Below are positions 40,901 to 52,024 of a DNA stretch of 64,000 nt, piece by piece. The stretch's first letter is position 1, and every line of letters begins with the position of its first letter. A program made the translations under genes and the position numbers. The notes under the pieces were generated by a model. It was not told the DNA's origin and searched no databases. It saw only the letters and a program-made list of their open reading frames with translations. The stretch is taken from assembly GCA_038502055.1 (NCBI GenBank), contig JAXRKN010000038.1:2790001-2854000 (forward strand), written 5' to 3'. The DNA comes from Tanytarsus gracilentus (taxonomy: Eukaryota; Arthropoda; Insecta; Diptera; Chironomidae).

Positions 40901-43473
40901 TTCGTCAAACAATTAAAAACTGACCCAAAATTCGAGTTTAATTTTTTTTTACTATTTCTCCGCAATGTTTGTTTTGAAAGGAATTTTAACTCACATTTCT
41001 GTATAAATTTCTCTCATTGTTTGTCTTAAAAATTAATTTCGCGGCATTGCAAAAATAAAATTTCTTGAAATTTTTTCAGCACCCACCATCAGTGATCGAG
41101 AGATAATTTTATTGTGAGATAAATTTTGCCTTTTTAACACTCGCATAAATCATTCAATTGTGAAAACTCCAGATAGGCTTTTAATGACACTTTTATATAC
41201 TTTCACTTTTTCCCTTCAAAATGCACTCAATTCACTTGTTGATTTAATTCTCATATTTTTTAATTTTGTTTTATTAAAAAATATTTTTATTTTCTCTTTG
41301 AGAAATTTTTCTATATTTTTTTTAAAATAATTCCAACTATGCACATTGTAAATTTTCTATCACAATTTTTTTAACAACACCCGATAGAGCTTTTCAACTT
41401 TTTCATCCAATTCATTCGATAAACAGTAACAGACTGAAGGCACACAGTGCACGACTCCTCATGATATCATCGACAGCGACAAGCGTGGAAATTTTCTTTC
41501 CTCTGCACGAGTTTTCCAATGCGAGAGAAAATTTTTCCAAGCGAAACGAGGAAAATGTTTCGTGCACAACAACAAAAATGTGATGTGGGTCATTGTTTGA
41601 ATATTTTTTTTCTCCACAATCTCGTGTGTGCATTTGATGTGAGGGAGGAAGAGAAAGTTATTTATAATTGGCAACTCTTATCTTGCCATTCATAACGATC
41701 TAATTGCAATTCAGTACAGCTTTGTTTGATTGAGTCGTGTAGAGGGAATCTCATCGATAAAAAAAATATATATGCTTTGCATGGATTAAAAGAGCCACTC
41801 AAAAAAGTGGTTTAATTAACATGATCGGTTTAATCTGAAAATAACAAGGACAATAATATTTTTTCTAGGAAAAATTACAATGCATTGAAGTTTGTAATTA
41901 AACTCAATATACCAGCAGGCTCTGAATAAATTTAAATCGAATTGATTTTGTAAAATTTTGTGGATTTCAGCATATCAAAAAATGTGACGCATGTAAAATT
42001 AAATTTTATTTATGCGTATGAGAACGTTCGTAACTTTTTGATTGATTCAGTGGTTTTAATACTATTTAAAAAAATTAGAACAAACCAACAAAATTTAATT
42101 AAATTTCATGTCTTCATAATAAAATGAGCGATAAATTTTTAGTTTACGGCATCATGTCATTAACACATTTTTGGATTTTATTTATCTAGAACTTTCAAAT
42201 AAAATAAATTAAAATTTAATAAAAAAAAGTTTTTCACAATAAATTTTGCAATAATTTGGCAATTGAGCGTTATAAAATTTATTGTGACAATTCATCACGT
42301 CAGCAATCGCATTCGATTGTGAATCCAAATTGTGTGTTTGGAAGCCAAATCGTCAATTTGAGTTGTTATAAAATTGTTGTTTACCATTTATACCCTTCAC
42401 AAATAGCAATATGGAGTCACCATAGCAGCACGCATATATGTGAACACAAAACGGAACTTGCAAAATTGACTACGTAAACTTGTTCGCATATCAATGTGAA
42501 CATCAACAAGTTGAAGTGCTTCGAGGCAAACGATTTGAAAATTTTCTCTCAATAGTGAGTTGACTGTACACAATTTCCGCTAAATTGCTTCACAAAAGTG
42601 AAAAAAACACAATGACAGAAGATGTAACAATTTATGATGGCAATTCAGAAGCTTTCGCTCGCACACAGCATAAATGATAACCAAAATGTTTGAATCTTTT
42701 TTTGAGTGGAATAGATGATTACTTATGAAGATATTCAAATGGCGAGCGAATCAAATTTAATGCTGCATGAAAATTGTGATTATGATGAAAAAATTTGTTA
42801 ATCAAATTTGTTGTTAAATAATTTCCTTCATTTTTTATCCAAATTTATTTTATTCAAAGCATTTTTCATTTTCTTTCAATTTGCCTTAATTTACTCGCTT
42901 TTATTCATTTTCTAATATTATGTCTAAAACTTTCTTTTCTTTCCCTCTTATTTCATTCTTCTCTTTACTTAGACCGAATCCAAAATTCCAATCTAAATAT
43001 TTTACGAAGCTCTGACTCTCAATTTTTTGACCGTGTTGTTGTTTTGATTTTTAAATTTTCACTTTGATGTTATTTTTAAAGAAAATTTGAATTTATATAA
43101 ATTAAAAGCGTGCATGTAGGAAATTGAGAGGATTCTTTGACACACTTCTAGAAGAATTTACAATGAAAATTTTATAATACAGAAATATCTCGATGAATTA
43201 AACGTAAAGTGTGTGGGAATTTCAAAACGCAAGTTTTATTTTTATGAATTTTAAAAAAGCTCAGTGAGAAGCTTTAGAAGAAGTTAAAGCTTTATGCTTT
43301 TAAAAAGCTCTTTCATTTTAGATTTTTAAAAATTTTATATTCATTCATTGCTTTTTTACAATAGCCCATAAAATGTTGTTTTCTTCTTGAAATAAATTTT
43401 CACCCCTCTCCACTTAACGTTCAATTTGTGTAAAATATTTTTCTCTTCCTCTCAAGTGAACGAACTTTTTTCT
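34942..43473. other. 8.5 kb gene-free AT-rich DNA
   Basis: I found no supported exon, RNA gene or repeat array between the GPCR start and element B. Short open stretches (for example 35026-35250, 36567-36848, 40778-41029) lack motifs and splice context. It may contain regulatory DNA for the GPCR. Confidence 0.45.
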
Positions 43474-43557
43474 CCCTCGTAGCACAAGAGAACTCTTTTG
43501 GAGCTCTTTTTGAGCTCTTTGAAAGAACTCTTTTTTTACTCTTTATTAACTCTTTTA

Positions 43558-43806
43558 TGCCAAAAAAAAGAGTTAAAAAAGAGCTTTGGGACCTTCAAAA
43601 AGAGCTCTTTTTTGGAGCTCTTTTTTGGAGCTCTTAAAGAGTTCTTTTAGAGCTCTTAAAAAAGAGTGCTAAAAATATTTTAGCACGTTTTTAGAACTCT
43701 TTTTTAGAGCTCTAAAAGAACTCTTTAAGAGCTCTTAAAAAGAGCTCCAAAAAAGAGTTCTTTTTGAAGGTCCCAAAGCTCTTTTTTAACTCTTTTTTTT
43801 CGTAAA
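43558..43806. repeat. Large imperfect palindrome in element B
   Basis: The arms are about 120 bp each and meet at GTGCTAAAAATATTTTAGCAC, centred near 43675. The arm word AGCTTTGGGACCTTCAAAAA near 43582 returns inverted near 43763. Transcribed, it would fold into a long hairpin. Confidence 0.75.
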
Positions 43807-44154
43807 AAAAGAGCTCTAAAAGAACACTTAAAGAGCTCTTTCAAAGAGCTCCAAAAAACCCAAAATAAAAAAAATATTTTTTCTCATTTCTTTTCAGATC
43901 TCTTTCTTCTCATTCTTTTGGAGCTCTTTTTTTGTGCTCTTTTAGGTGCTCTTTTTCAGAACTCTTTAAGAGCTCTTTTTTTAGAACTCTTTAAGAGCTC
44001 TTTTTAAGAGTTGTTCATTTTCCATCCGTTCCACTTTTTTTGTTAGTTTAATTAACCTCGATCCTTATTTTTTTTGGTTTCATGTCTTCTTTTTTGCTCC
44101 TGAGTGTAAGAAATATAAGTTAGTAAAATTTTGAAGTTTTTTTTTAATACTTAC

Positions 44155-44232
44155 GATGTTAGGATTCGAACCGCGACTCATCCGACACATTTTCTCCTAC
44201 GCGAGCGCTTAACCGACTGGGCTACTGCAGCA
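44155..44232 (-). other. tRNA-like segment with A and B boxes inside element B
   Basis: Read on the minus strand it has an A box TAGCCCAGTCGG (44224-44213) followed by TTAAGCGC, and a perfect B box GGTTCGAATCC (44172-44162), at tRNA-like spacing. The T stem (GCGG against TCCTA) does not pair, and no clean acceptor stem is seen, so this is a tRNA relic or Pol III promoter and not a working tRNA. Confidence 0.7.
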
Positions 44233-44559
44233 AATATTTATTTATAAACTGTTTGACTAAATGACATATTTAAGTTGTGAAATTCTAGAAAGTACGTTAT
44301 TTCGTAAATTAATACCGTATAATTTCAAACAAAATTTAAATTAGTTAACGTATTGAACATTTATATTTTATTTTGTTTGAAACTTGAATTTGAAATTATA
44401 TTTACTTTATTTTTTTTGAAAAAAACTCATTCGTAAGTATTAAAAAAGAAGACTTTCAATTCTAATTTCTAAATTTTTTACTTTAATTAAAAATTGATAA
44501 AGTGCTCCAAAAGAACTCTTTCATAACTCCTAAAAAAGAGTCCTTTGAATCCGAAATTA

Positions 44560-45970
44560 TCTACTCTAAAAAAGAGTTAGAAAAGAGCTCTAAAAGAATT
44601 CTTTTTTAGAGTGAAAAAAGAGTGATTTTAGTAAAGAAAAATTAACTCTAAAAAAGAGTTGAAAAGGAGCTCTAAAAAAACTCTATTTTAGAGTGAAAAA
44701 AGAGTGATTTAATTTTTATAAAATTAACTCTAAAAAAGAGTTGAAAAAGAGCTATAAAAGAACTCTAATTTAAAGTAAAAAAAAATAATTTTAGTAAAGA
44801 AAAATCAACTCTAAAAAAGAGCTAGAAAAGAGCTCTTAAAGAACTCTATTTTAGAATAAAAAAAGAGTAATTTTAGTAAATAAAATTAACTCTAAAAAAG
44901 AGTTGAAAAAGAGCTCTTAAAGAACTCTAATTTAGAGTAAAAAAGAATAATTTTAGTAAAGAAAAATCAACTCTAAAAAAGAGTTGAAAAAGAGCTCTAA
45001 AAGAATTCTTTTTTTGAGGTAAAAAAAGAGTAATTTTAGTAAAGAAAAATTAACTCTAAAAAAGAGTTGAAAAGGAGCTCTAAAAAAACTCTAATTTAGA
45101 ATAAAAAAAGAGTAATTTTAGTAAAGAAAATTAACTCTAAAAAAGAGTTGAAAAAGAGCTCTTAAAGAACTCTAATTTAGAATAAAAAAAGAGTAATTTT
45201 AGTAAATAAAATTAACTCTAAAAAAGAGTTGAAAAAGAGCTCTTAAAGAACTCTAATTTAGAGTAAAAAAAGAGTAATTTTAGCAAAGAAAAAATAACTC
45301 TAAAAAAGAGTTGAAAAAGAGCTCTTAAAGAACTCTAATTTAGAGTAAAAAAAGAGTAATTTTAGCAAAGAAAAATTAACTCTAAAAAAGAGCTCTAAAA
45401 GAACTCTAATTTAGAGTAAAAAAAGAGTAATTTTAGCACAGAAAAAATAACTCTAAAAAAGAGTTGAAAAAGAGCTCTTAAAGAACTCTAATATAGAGTA
45501 AAAAAAGAGTAATTTTAGCAAAGAAAAATTAACTCTAAAAAAGAGTTGAAAAAGAGCTCTTAAAGAACTCTATTTTAGAGTAAAAAAATTAACTCTTAAA
45601 AAGAGTTGAAAAAGAGCTCTAAAAGAACTCTTTTTTAGAGTGATAAAAGAGTACTTCGAATTATAAAAATTTTCTCTAAAAAAGAGTTAAAAAGGAGCTC
45701 TAAAAGAACTCTTTTTAAGGAGTAAAAAAAGAGTACTTCGAATTTTAAAAATTTTCTCTAAAAAAGAGTTGAAAAAGAGCTCTAAAAGAACTCTTTTTAA
45801 GGAGTTAAAAAAGAGTACTTCGAATTATAAAAATTTTCTCTAAAAAAGAGTTGAAAAAGAGCTCTAAAAGAACTCTTTTTAAGGAGTTAAAAAAGAGTAC
45901 TTCGAATTTTAAAAATTTTCTCTAAAAAAGAGTTGAAAAAGAGCTCTAAAGGAACTCTTTTAAGGGAGTT
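44560..45970. repeat. Tandem array, about 82-bp unit
   Basis: About 17 imperfect copies occur of a unit built from AACTCTAAAAAAGAGTTGAA, AAGAGCTCTTAAAGAACTCT and a spacer like AATTTTAGTAAAGAAAAATT. The last four or five copies use a different spacer (ACTTCGAATTATAAAAATTT), so the array has two subfamilies. Each unit contains short self-complementary words. Confidence 0.85.
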
Positions 45971-46098
45971 AAAAAAGAGTTTTTATCAAAAAGCACTAAA
46001 AAAGAGCTCTTAAAGAGTTCTTTTAGAGTTCTTTTTAGCAACAACTCTTTTAAAGAGCTCTTAAAGAGTAAAAAAAGAGTTTTCTTGTGCTACGAGGG

Positions 46099-48418
46099 CT
46101 GCTTTATAGGCATTCTTCGTTTCTTTTATTCGATTCTACCAAGTAAACAAATTTGCTTCCATAAATCTCGAGTCGGCCACCATTTGTGGGGAAGAAACTT
46201 TGAAGGTCGGTCTTTATCATTTTTCCTCTTACAATGCGAGTTGTTGGGGGATAACTTGGAGGATACCCAATATTTTCGTTCCAGATTCTTTCATTAAACT
46301 TATTATGTAAACAAGCCATGTTGACTTTTATGAAGAAAATGAGCAAGAATAAAAAATAAATAAAAACTTCCAGACTGTCATCAGATTTAACGATTTGCTT
46401 TAGAGTAATTAATATTTTGTTGATTTTATAACTTAAAGAAGGCTCCATTAGATTTTTTTCCCGCAGTGCCATTCACGACGAATTGATGGTCATAACTCAT
46501 GTCCTCATTGTGATGAGGGGAGAAGATCTGTCGCATTTCGTCGTCGTTGAAATTAAGAACGAAAAGGAATGTGAGATGGAGAAAAATTTAATTTATTTTC
46601 TTTGCGAGAGTGAAATTTATCTTCTTTTTTTATCCACTTCCACAATCCGAGAAGTGATTCGAGCAAACATTTTTTCATCGCATCGAAGTGATTTAAAGGA
46701 TTATCGCTTGCTTGTGTGGAAGAAATTATCGAGTCATTAGGTGCCATCTGTGGTGGACACAATTAAAGTTACATAACTGACCGGTGTGAGGACAATTGAC
46801 CCACTTTCTGCGTGTCTCTATGTCTAAATGAAATTTAATGAGAAAAGGAAGTTCATTAAATGAACCAAATGAAATTTTTTTAAAACATTTCCGATGAAAT
46901 GCATCGCATAGTTGCTTCAGTCTATTTTTCTCAATCAAAAGTTATGCCACAGCAGGATTCGCATCATGGTCATCATTTGAAAATGTATCGCTCGTTAGTG
47001 TTCACAGCATGATAATGTAACTTCATCGTGCCCGCACTGCAATACACCTAGATTTTCCACAGCAAGGACTTTTGCGGTCAAGTTCATCCAGTTTGTTCGT
47101 GTGTATTTTTAGAAATGTGAAACGCTTGAACGGACGTACGCACTCGAAGTACTCTTTTTTAACGGAGAGGAAATGCTAATTTGTGCATAAACTGTTGCTA
47201 TTTTTAATGCACGGTAAATATGCAAATGTGCATTACGTGACTCGCAAAAAGTGGCGCGACTATGAAAGCTCTTTTGAAGGCGTTCGATTGCAATTGTTGT
47301 CGGATGTAAGAAAAAAATGTTTACAAAAGTGATTTTGTTCATTGCCGTAAACTCAATGTTTTTTATTTTGAGGGCAGTTTTGGACTAAAAATAAAATTTT
47401 GAAATAAAGTTGTTTATGAAAAAACTTGTGTCCTCTTTATTTTAACAACACTACCCTTAAAAATTAATGGAACTTCATCAAAACATGACCATATAAACGT
47501 GGTCTGATTCTCAATTCTTATCTAGTTCAGAGAAATTTCGTAGGAACCTATTTTCCCCTATCTTTACTGCATAAATCGATTCATATTAATGTGAGTTATG
47601 ACGAGTAATATTTTCTTTGAATAACAGCAACAACCCATCATTCACACCTGACGCAACATTAATGTCGAAAATATCTGGAACGTGTGTTATTTTCCTAATC
47701 GGTGCCGTTATTAATCGAACATTTGAATGGAAAAAATTCTAGGGCACTTTGATTGAGGACATGCATTCTTATCCTAAAAACCTCAACAAGATTTGTTACA
47801 CGAATATTTTTTTGGCGATATTTCAAGAGTGATCTCATTTAGAATAGAACTCAACGTTCAATATTTTTGACTCGCGAAAAAGTTTATTTGCGTATAAAAA
47901 CTACATCACGCGTAGACATTTGATTGACTCCCAATTTGTGAGGTTCAAAAGATTGCTTCAAAGCAATTTATTTCAATTAAAGAATATTTCGGTACTAAAA
48001 CTTCTAAAGCTGTTTCACATGTATTTAATTTATTTTATGTTGATAAAACCAGGGATGGGCAATTACAGAAAAATAATTACTAAGTACGTTTTCATTCAGG
48101 AATTTTAGAAAATTAATTTATGAAATTGTTCATCTCTGCATAAAACCATATTTTGGAACTTAAATAAAATTTTAATTAAACTTCACATTGGTTGAAAATT
48201 CAAATTATTTATTAATCTAATCTGGTTTCTAATTTTTGTGGTTTTTAAATTGAGCGCGACGAGCACACGAAAATGAAAATACTCTAAACTATAAGAAGAG
48301 AGAAACGAGATATGCGAAGCTATAAAAATTTCGAGTGATAACAAATTTTTGAGCATCGATAAAAAAATTAGTCGCGGTAGAAAATTCATTCGAAGTAGAA
48401 CTAAAACTTGATTTAAAA
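46099..48418. other. Intergenic AT-rich DNA upstream of the UGT gene
   Basis: No gene was supported. Open stretches at 46104-46472 and 46483-46740 lie on opposite strands, without splice or domain support. Confidence 0.45.
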
Positions 48419-50143
48419 ATGAAGAATAAGTTTTTGATCTTATTTGTGATTTATGTTGCGATAAATATTTCTGATTCAAAAAATATTTTATTTTTAAGTC
48501 CAGTTACTAGGTGAATTAAAATATTGTCAATTTAAAAAAAAATTAATTAATTTTTCTCTTCAGTCCCAGCCACTTTATTTATAATAGCGCTTTGGTTTAT
48601 GAGCTCGCATCAAAAGGTCACAATTTAACCTTTCTCTCTGCCGATGTCGATAAAAATCCGCCTAAGAATGTTCACTATCTCCATGTAAATAATTTATATG
48701 AGCTAGCCAACCAGTAAGTCACTGCAAAAATTAAATTTGATTTTTACTCAGTTCAATTATATTTTAGATTTATGGAGGAATTTGATTTATTTGAAGAAGA
48801 ACCGAATGCTTTCATGGACGTCTACATGGTTTATCAATTTATGTCTTTAACTTGTTCGGTGATTTATAAAAGCGAAGGTGTCAAGCAACTAGTGAACTAT
48901 CCCGATAATTTTAAGTTTGATCTTGTTTTGTTCGATTATACAATGACTCCTTGTATTCTTGGCGTGTTGCCAAAGTTCAAATATCCACCTCTTATAGGAG
49001 TCACAGCATTTTCCAATCCACCTTACACTGCTGATATAGCCGGAGGCGATCGACTTGGTCTCACTGTTAAACCATACTTTAGTCTCTATTACGACAAAAA
49101 TATGAACATTCTTCAACGACTTCACAATGGATTTGTAAATTTCTTCGATGCTCTGTAAGTTTTTGAAATGATTCAATTTTTTATAAATTTATCAAAACAT
49201 TTTTAGCTGTTTTAAGTACATCGGATTAACAGAATCTGATAGAGTACTGACAATTTATTTTGGCAATGATATTCCAAATACGGCAGAGCTGATAAAGAAA
49301 GTAAATTTGGCGTTCGTTAATTCAAACACAGCTATCGACTTTGCAGAGTCATTGCCACCAAATGTAATTGAAATTGGAGGACTTCAGATAAAGGAACCTC
49401 AACCATTAGATAAGGAAATTGATGAGTTTTTATCAAGAGGCAAGAAAGGTTCAATTCTGATGTCTTTGGGAACAAATATTAGATCCGATCGACTCAAAGA
49501 CCGTATTGATATGTTTATTCAAGCTTTTAGCGAGCTTTCTGACTACAATTTCTTGTGGAAATTTGAAAGTCCTGATGCATTGAAGGATAAACTTCCACCG
49601 AATGTCATGATTAAAAAATGGCTCAAACAAAATGACATTTTGGGTCATCCTAACGTAAAAGCTTTCATATCCCATTCCGGCTTACTTTCACTTCACGAAG
49701 CAACATATCACGGTGTTCCTATAGTTGGCATTCCATTTTTTGCTGATCAACATAGAAATCTTTTCCGTTCAATGCGAGCCGAAGTTGCAGTTAAAATTGA
49801 TGTTCGCACCACAAGTGTTGAGAAAATTAAGTCAGCTATCTTAGAAGTGCTCAATAATCCGAAATATAAAGAAAATACTCTAAAACGTTCGAAAATATTC
49901 AAAGACCGCCCACATAAGCCACTCGATACAGCAGTTTGGTGGTGTGAATATCTGCTCCGCAATCCTGACTCGTCTCATTTAAAACTTTCAGAGTTCAATT
50001 TAGGAATTTTAGGTTCAAGCTTTTGGGATATTCAAGCGATTATCTTAGGAATTATTTTATTGCTTTTCATTGGAATTAGACGTCTCTTGAGAAAATTGTT
50101 TAGAAGAAAGCAAACAGATTTGATTAAAAAGAAAAATTTGTGA
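48419..50143 (+). CDS. UDP-glycosyltransferase (UGT), four exons
   Basis: Exons 48419-48510, 48564-48713, 48768-49154 and 49207-50143 join in one frame to 521 residues, the usual UGT length. A signal peptide (MKNKFLILFVIYVAINIS) opens the protein and is followed by LFLSPVTSPSHF, whose His is at the place of the catalytic base. The UDP-sugar-binding signature occupies about 363-394: FISHSGLLSLHEATYHGVP, then PFFADQHRN. A C-terminal membrane helix (FWDIQAIILGIILLLFIGI) precedes a basic tail ending KKNL, an ER-retrieval KKXX form. The enzyme would sit in the ER membrane with its catalytic part in the lumen and add glucose or another sugar from a UDP-sugar to small lipophilic compounds, serving detoxification, pigment or odorant clearance. 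AATAAA lies at 50216-50221. All introns are about 50 bp. The exact UGT subfamily was not determined. Confidence 0.93.
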
Positions 50144-50215
50144 AACTTCATTCACACATGTGCATTCACTTAATCAATGCCATACAACTTTATTCATCTT
50201 ATTGTGTATTGATTA

Positions 50216-50221
50216 AATAAA
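50216..50221 (+). terminator. Poly(A) signal of the UGT gene
   Basis: AATAAA 73 bp after the stop codon. Confidence 0.6.
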
Positions 50222-52024
50222 ACAAAAGGTTTCAAGGGATTTGGATTTTTTTAATTTAAAACTTTCATTAATTAAGCTTTTTTATTTAATTAATTCATTA
50301 AAGTTTAAAATTTTTAATTCCATAGTTTTTCTAGCTTGAAAATTTAAATCATCAAGAAACTTTTGTTCATGATTTCACACACTGTAGAAATGAATGAAAA
50401 TTTTCATTGTTCCTCCATGATTTATTACGCATTGAAGAACTTTTTTAACTTTACATTCTCAAAGTTTTCATGAGATTTAAATTTAAAATTTGTAAAGCTA
50501 TTTTTAAGAGATAATATAGTAGGAGTTTTTGTACGTGAGAAGAATGCAGCATAAAAATTAAGAAAGTTTAAAATCTGCAAAACCTCATGAAGAATTTTGA
50601 GAAATTCTTGAATTAAAACACCATAAAATGTTAATTATTTTCAAGCTCATGTAAATATCTTTAAAACGTGACTTGAAACCTTAATTTCCATGCGTAGGAT
50701 GCAGCTAAAACTCACAGATTTACAGTTCTGAGGAAAACAACAAATTTTGCCAAAACATCAACAGTAAAAATTCCAAAAATTCTTTATTGACCTTGTGTTG
50801 ACGTGAAATTTCTAACTTAAATTTAAAAGGAAATTTAAAAATTAATTAATATTTCTTACCAAAGATTACTGAATACTTTTAAAAAGGGATTGAGAAAAAT
50901 ATAGAAAATAAATGCATTTATAAATGATTGAAATTTTTCTGATGATTATATTTTTTCGTAAATTTCAATCAAAAATTCCCAGGAAAATTTAATATGCTTT
51001 TGCACTTGGAAAAATAGACTTTGAAAGATTTTTTACTTTTATACCATTGAAGCAACTTTTGATAGAAGAAAATTTTCAGAAAATGCAGAAACTTATTTTC
51101 AAGTAAAGAAGAATTATTTTTTCTTAAACTGTCATGACAGACATCGAAGTGAATCTTAAACGAGCTTAAAGTGATTTAGAAATAATTAGAGCTCGGTCTT
51201 AAATTTTCATCTCAACCTCACTTTTCTGTCCGTAAACGGATAATGAATTGTGACAACAGAACATCAACGGGTGCAAAAAAGTTGTAAAAAGTAAAACTTT
51301 CATTTGGTTTTTATTACATCATGTTTTTAACATTAAATACCAGCAATTTGTTAGCTAGATTTGTTTTATGCTGCTCCCTTAATAATTATCAACTCTCAAA
51401 AAACTATTCACACTAACAGTCTCAACCATAATTGAATTTTTATTTACATTTACCAAAGAATTAATCATTGGAAATAATATCAGACAGCTACATGGAACTC
51501 ATAAATATTATTATTGACGGCCTTCACACTGCCGCGCTCTTTTCAAGGCTTTTATTGTTGCTGTTTCATGACTCGCTGCGTATAAAGAAAAGTTTATGAG
51601 CTTTTCCGACTTATGAAGGATGCTTAACAACCAGTCAACTGCACAATTAATTAACTTATTGCATTGAAAACAAGTTAATTTTTGCGTTTCTCTTACCATA
51701 TTTTCAAGTTGAGAAATTTTCAAGACAGACACTGTGAACTCGCTGTTGAAGCATCAACATGTTTAACTTTTACAGCATAAAACTCATAAAATCTAAAGAT
51801 TTGTTTTGGATCGAAAAAATGTTCGATCAATCATTTAAAAAAAGCGTCTGGATCTCTTGAGAAACTAACTTAATGGAATAAAAATAATAGGAGAATTAAT
51901 TATTTTCATCGGAATAAAATTAATAAATTTTCAATAATTAAAAGAGATTAAAAAATCTTTTTCTCGAAAAGCATAACTAAAATATAGTTTTTATTTACTA
52001 AAATTTAAGCACATTTAAATTTAT
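50222..52024. other. Intergenic region between the convergent UGT and ionotropic receptor genes
   Basis: AT-rich with no gene seen. On the minus strand an AATAAA occurs near 51995-51990, likely for the ionotropic receptor transcript. Confidence 0.5.

Larger units (their letters stand above)
43474..46098. mobile_element. Repeat element B: 16-bp perfect inverted termini, GAGCTCTTTT-type arrays, internal tRNA-like segment
   Basis: The termini CCCTCGTAGCACAAGA (43474-43489) and its exact reverse complement (46083-46098) enclose 2625 bp; with one mismatch the pairing extends ten bases further. CT lies just outside both ends and may be a 2-bp target duplication. The left 0.5 kb is a nest of GAGCTCTTTT-like words and includes a large palindrome. 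A reverse tRNA-like segment is at 44155-44232. The right 1.5 kb is a tandem array of about 82 bp. No protein is encoded. The plan matches element A although the repeat sequences are unrelated. Confidence 0.75.

Noticed and set aside
44155..44232. A functional tRNA gene
   Set aside because: The A and B boxes are good, but the T stem and acceptor stem do not pair and there is no believable mature tRNA.
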